Shown one piece after another: positions 61,577-64,000 of a stretch of DNA of 64,000 bases (position 1 is the stretch's first letter; the number at the start of each line of letters is the position of its first letter). The translations under genes were made by a program, and so were the position numbers. The notes under the pieces are model-generated. The model saw only the letters and a program-made list of their open reading frames with translations. It was not told where the DNA came from and made no database searches. Origin of the DNA: Vespula vulgaris (taxonomy: Eukaryota > Arthropoda > Insecta > Hymenoptera > Vespidae); NCBI RefSeq assembly GCF_905475345.1, contig NC_066586.1:10735400-10799399 (forward strand), read 5' to 3'.

Positions 61577-64000
61577 ACATAAATTGAGATTTATAATTTA
61601 ATTAAATGCAGGCAGTCATTTTAATTTAAAGATATAAACGTTTGAGGTTTTAACTCGTCGGTAGATCGCTGCACAATCATTTGAGTACCTATAAAACTAC
61701 CTCTTAGTCGGTAGGTATCATTGTAATAATGTCTGAAATTTATATTCCTATATATTCATTTAATTTGTATTTATCCTGCTAGAATAAAAAAAAAGAAGTT
61801 AATTTCAAAATATATGAACATGTATAATATGTAACTACAGTTTCTAAATTGAAAATTTTAAATGAATGAGCAGCGTTTATATCGAATGACACGTATTGAT
61901 GGTATTGCATACAAAAGTCGTAGCATTTTCCACACTGTGATATAGAATAAGAAGAATGTGAAAATAATTGTATTAGCAATAAAGGAATCGTGCCTTCGCA
62001 ATGGCATTCAACAGCATGTAAGGTACTTTAGATTTGGGCCGACTTTTCCTACCTCATACGTGATTAGGCAAACAAAAAAAAATAAATTAAATTGTATTAT
62101 ATTATTTTTTGACCCTTTGCAGTCCGGATTATTTTCGATATCTCATTTTAAGTAATCTCCATTCATTCATTATTAATTTTTTATCATTCTTTACATACTT
62201 TACAATTATTTTAAATTAAATATCGAATTTAAAGGAATTAAAATATCGATATTGTTTATAACTGTACAAGATGAAAATATACATCAATTCACCATTATAT
62301 GTTTGAAACAGGATTTCAATTCATATTTAAAACATAGGATCGCAAAAGGTTACATTTCAAAATAACATTAATTTTTTGTAGATGTTTAAATATCGTTATA
62401 GTGTTTATACTTGTATAGATTAAATTTAACAATTTTTAAAGCTATTCTATTGGGCCCAAATCTATTGATTTTTTCGTACAAGTGTGTAGATTCCGAGTTG
62501 TATTTGTATAAATTTATTTGCATTTATGAGATAATGTACATGATTCCAGAATAATGTTAAACAAGTACAACTCGAGATTTCTAATTTTATTAATTTACAT
62601 AACGATCAATTTGTACCATTATTATTATTACTAGTCGTATTTATGACATATTATTTCATTACAGTCAACGTGTTTTATAAATTAATATATAATTTTATAA
62701 TTATATTATAAGTAATATTATATTATAGGTGATATATATATATATATTTGTAAGGTTATTTGTAAAAATTAGGAAAGATTACATACATAGGAATTTCACA
62801 CAGTTTCAGTAAGTAAAAAAAAGTTTTAAATGATGATATAAAAATCTCTATACAGTATTAAAATTAAAAAAGCTGTGGTACAATTAAAGTGTACATATAA
62901 TATACTGTAAAATTTTAGCGAAAAATTAAGATTACTTAAAATTATAAAATATGATTGCCTTGAGTAATTTTATTAGAAAAAAAGAAAAGTATTGAAACAG
63001 TGAAATAATTTACATCGATTTTTTGTGTGTGAATAGAAAAGCTAATACAGATTAGCCTGAGGAATATCATTTATATCACATTAAACCATAATTTTAATCT
63101 TTCTATTGTTACATGTAAAGTATAGTACAAAACAAACATATAGAAGATAAGCGCTTTCTTCAATTTACTTAATTAAGATCTTGATCTCATATTTTATTTT
63201 TACATTTACGAATGTTTTATTAGCGATAACTATTCATTAAAATTTAGAAATAGTAAAAACTGTTTTACAGTGGCTTTATAAATTTTTATAATTGCAAGTA
63301 TAATGAAGAATGTTACTTTTATAATTGTTATTTTAGTTTTGGTAAATTGCTGAATTAAATACAAAAATTTTTTAAATTGTACCAACAGTAATGCATGTTG
63401 GCTATAATATAATGTGTAATAAGTCAACTAATAATTATTTACAAAATCCTAAGTGGAAAAATGTTTGCTGTTATTTTGTGGTCGCTAATGAAATATTAAA
63501 TTATTCTTAATAATAGTGTGATTTTGTTTTTGTTGTATATTTATTGTGTAAAACTAGATGAAAATCTGTTTTAAATGTTTTCATGCTAAATATTAAATAC
63601 CATTTTATATGTCTCATTTAATATGTGAAAATAAGTGTTAGGTAGCGTACATAAAAAATTTTAATTTCTTTTGTTATTTAACCACATTAAATGGGTTATT
63701 ATTCATTTGGATATAAAACTACACATGTAGATATTTACAAAGAAGGTTCTTTAATCTGGATGTAAAATTGATGAATGTATATATCAGTTTACATATGAAA
63801 CTGTTAAAGTATGATAAACTTTTAATACATTTAATTTTGTTAAGTTTTATTATTGTAACATATGTAATTCGATTCTAAAATACAAAATAATCAATGGAAT
63901 CTTCTAAAAAAAAATGTAATCAATCAAATAATTTGATAAATATGTACAATAATATAGATTTTTTATATATTGTACAATAATAAATGAAAATAAAATAGTA
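61577..64000. other. MARF1 3' untranslated region and AT-rich downstream DNA
   Basis: No coding sequence recognised. Short less-AT-rich patches occur at 61,640-61,720 and 61,985-62,065. The MARF1 3' end is not fixed. Confidence 0.55.
61783..61788 (+). terminator. Candidate poly(A) signal for MARF1
   Basis: First AATAAA after the MARF1 stop, about 210 bases downstream. It runs into an A tract, so internal priming could mimic it. Longer 3' ends further right are possible. Confidence 0.35.

Overview
The window looks like nuclear DNA from an insect, most likely a hymenopteran and probably a bee. This rests on AT-rich, compact, intron-containing genes, a CpG-retaining half dense in (GA)n/(CT)n microsatellites, and protein sequences that are clearly animal. 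The species assignment is inference; no marker here fixes it.

Layout. Positions 1 to about 33,150 are GC-moderate, CpG-rich and almost gene-free. They hold dozens of (CT)n, (GA)n, (GGA)n, (GTC)n, (AGT)n and (CAC)n tracts, a pyrimidine-biased block at 25.7-30.5 kb, and one convincing coding exon on the minus strand (15,854-16,024). That exon carries an eh1-like motif (HSIQHLLEL), so it may be the first coding exon of a transcription-factor gene continuing beyond the left edge. At about 33,150 the composition drops to very AT-rich. From 33.2 to 43.2 kb lies a repeat nest: a foldback (MITE-like) element, a three-copy tandem repeat of about 300 bp, a second repeat family present as large inverted arms on either side of a 2.1 kb spacer, and another degenerate tandem array.

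Genes (right third). Three genes could be resolved to exon level: (1) insomniac/KCTD5-type BTB adaptor of Cullin-3 (+, 43,631-46,169, 4 coding exons, 214 aa); (2) Lamtor2, the roadblock-fold subunit of the lysosomal Ragulator complex (-, 49,610-50,605, 3 exons, 126 aa); (3) MARF1, an RNA-binding regulator with NYN nuclease, two RRM and eight LOTUS/OST-HTH modules (+, 52,199-61,576, 24 coding exons, 1,637 aa). Lamtor2 and MARF1 are divergent, with about 1.6 kb between start codons and two CCAAT boxes close to Lamtor2. All joins keep frame; one MARF1 intron uses a GC-AG splice pair.

The three genes have unrelated known roles (protein degradation and sleep; mTORC1 signalling; mRNA decay), so the cluster is not an operon-like system. 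No tRNA, rRNA, CRISPR or intact transposase gene was recognised. The unexplained parts are the orphan eh1-motif exon, the 35.5-42.5 kb inverted/tandem repeat nest, and several hairpin-forming sequences. Nothing in the window proves a new biological system.
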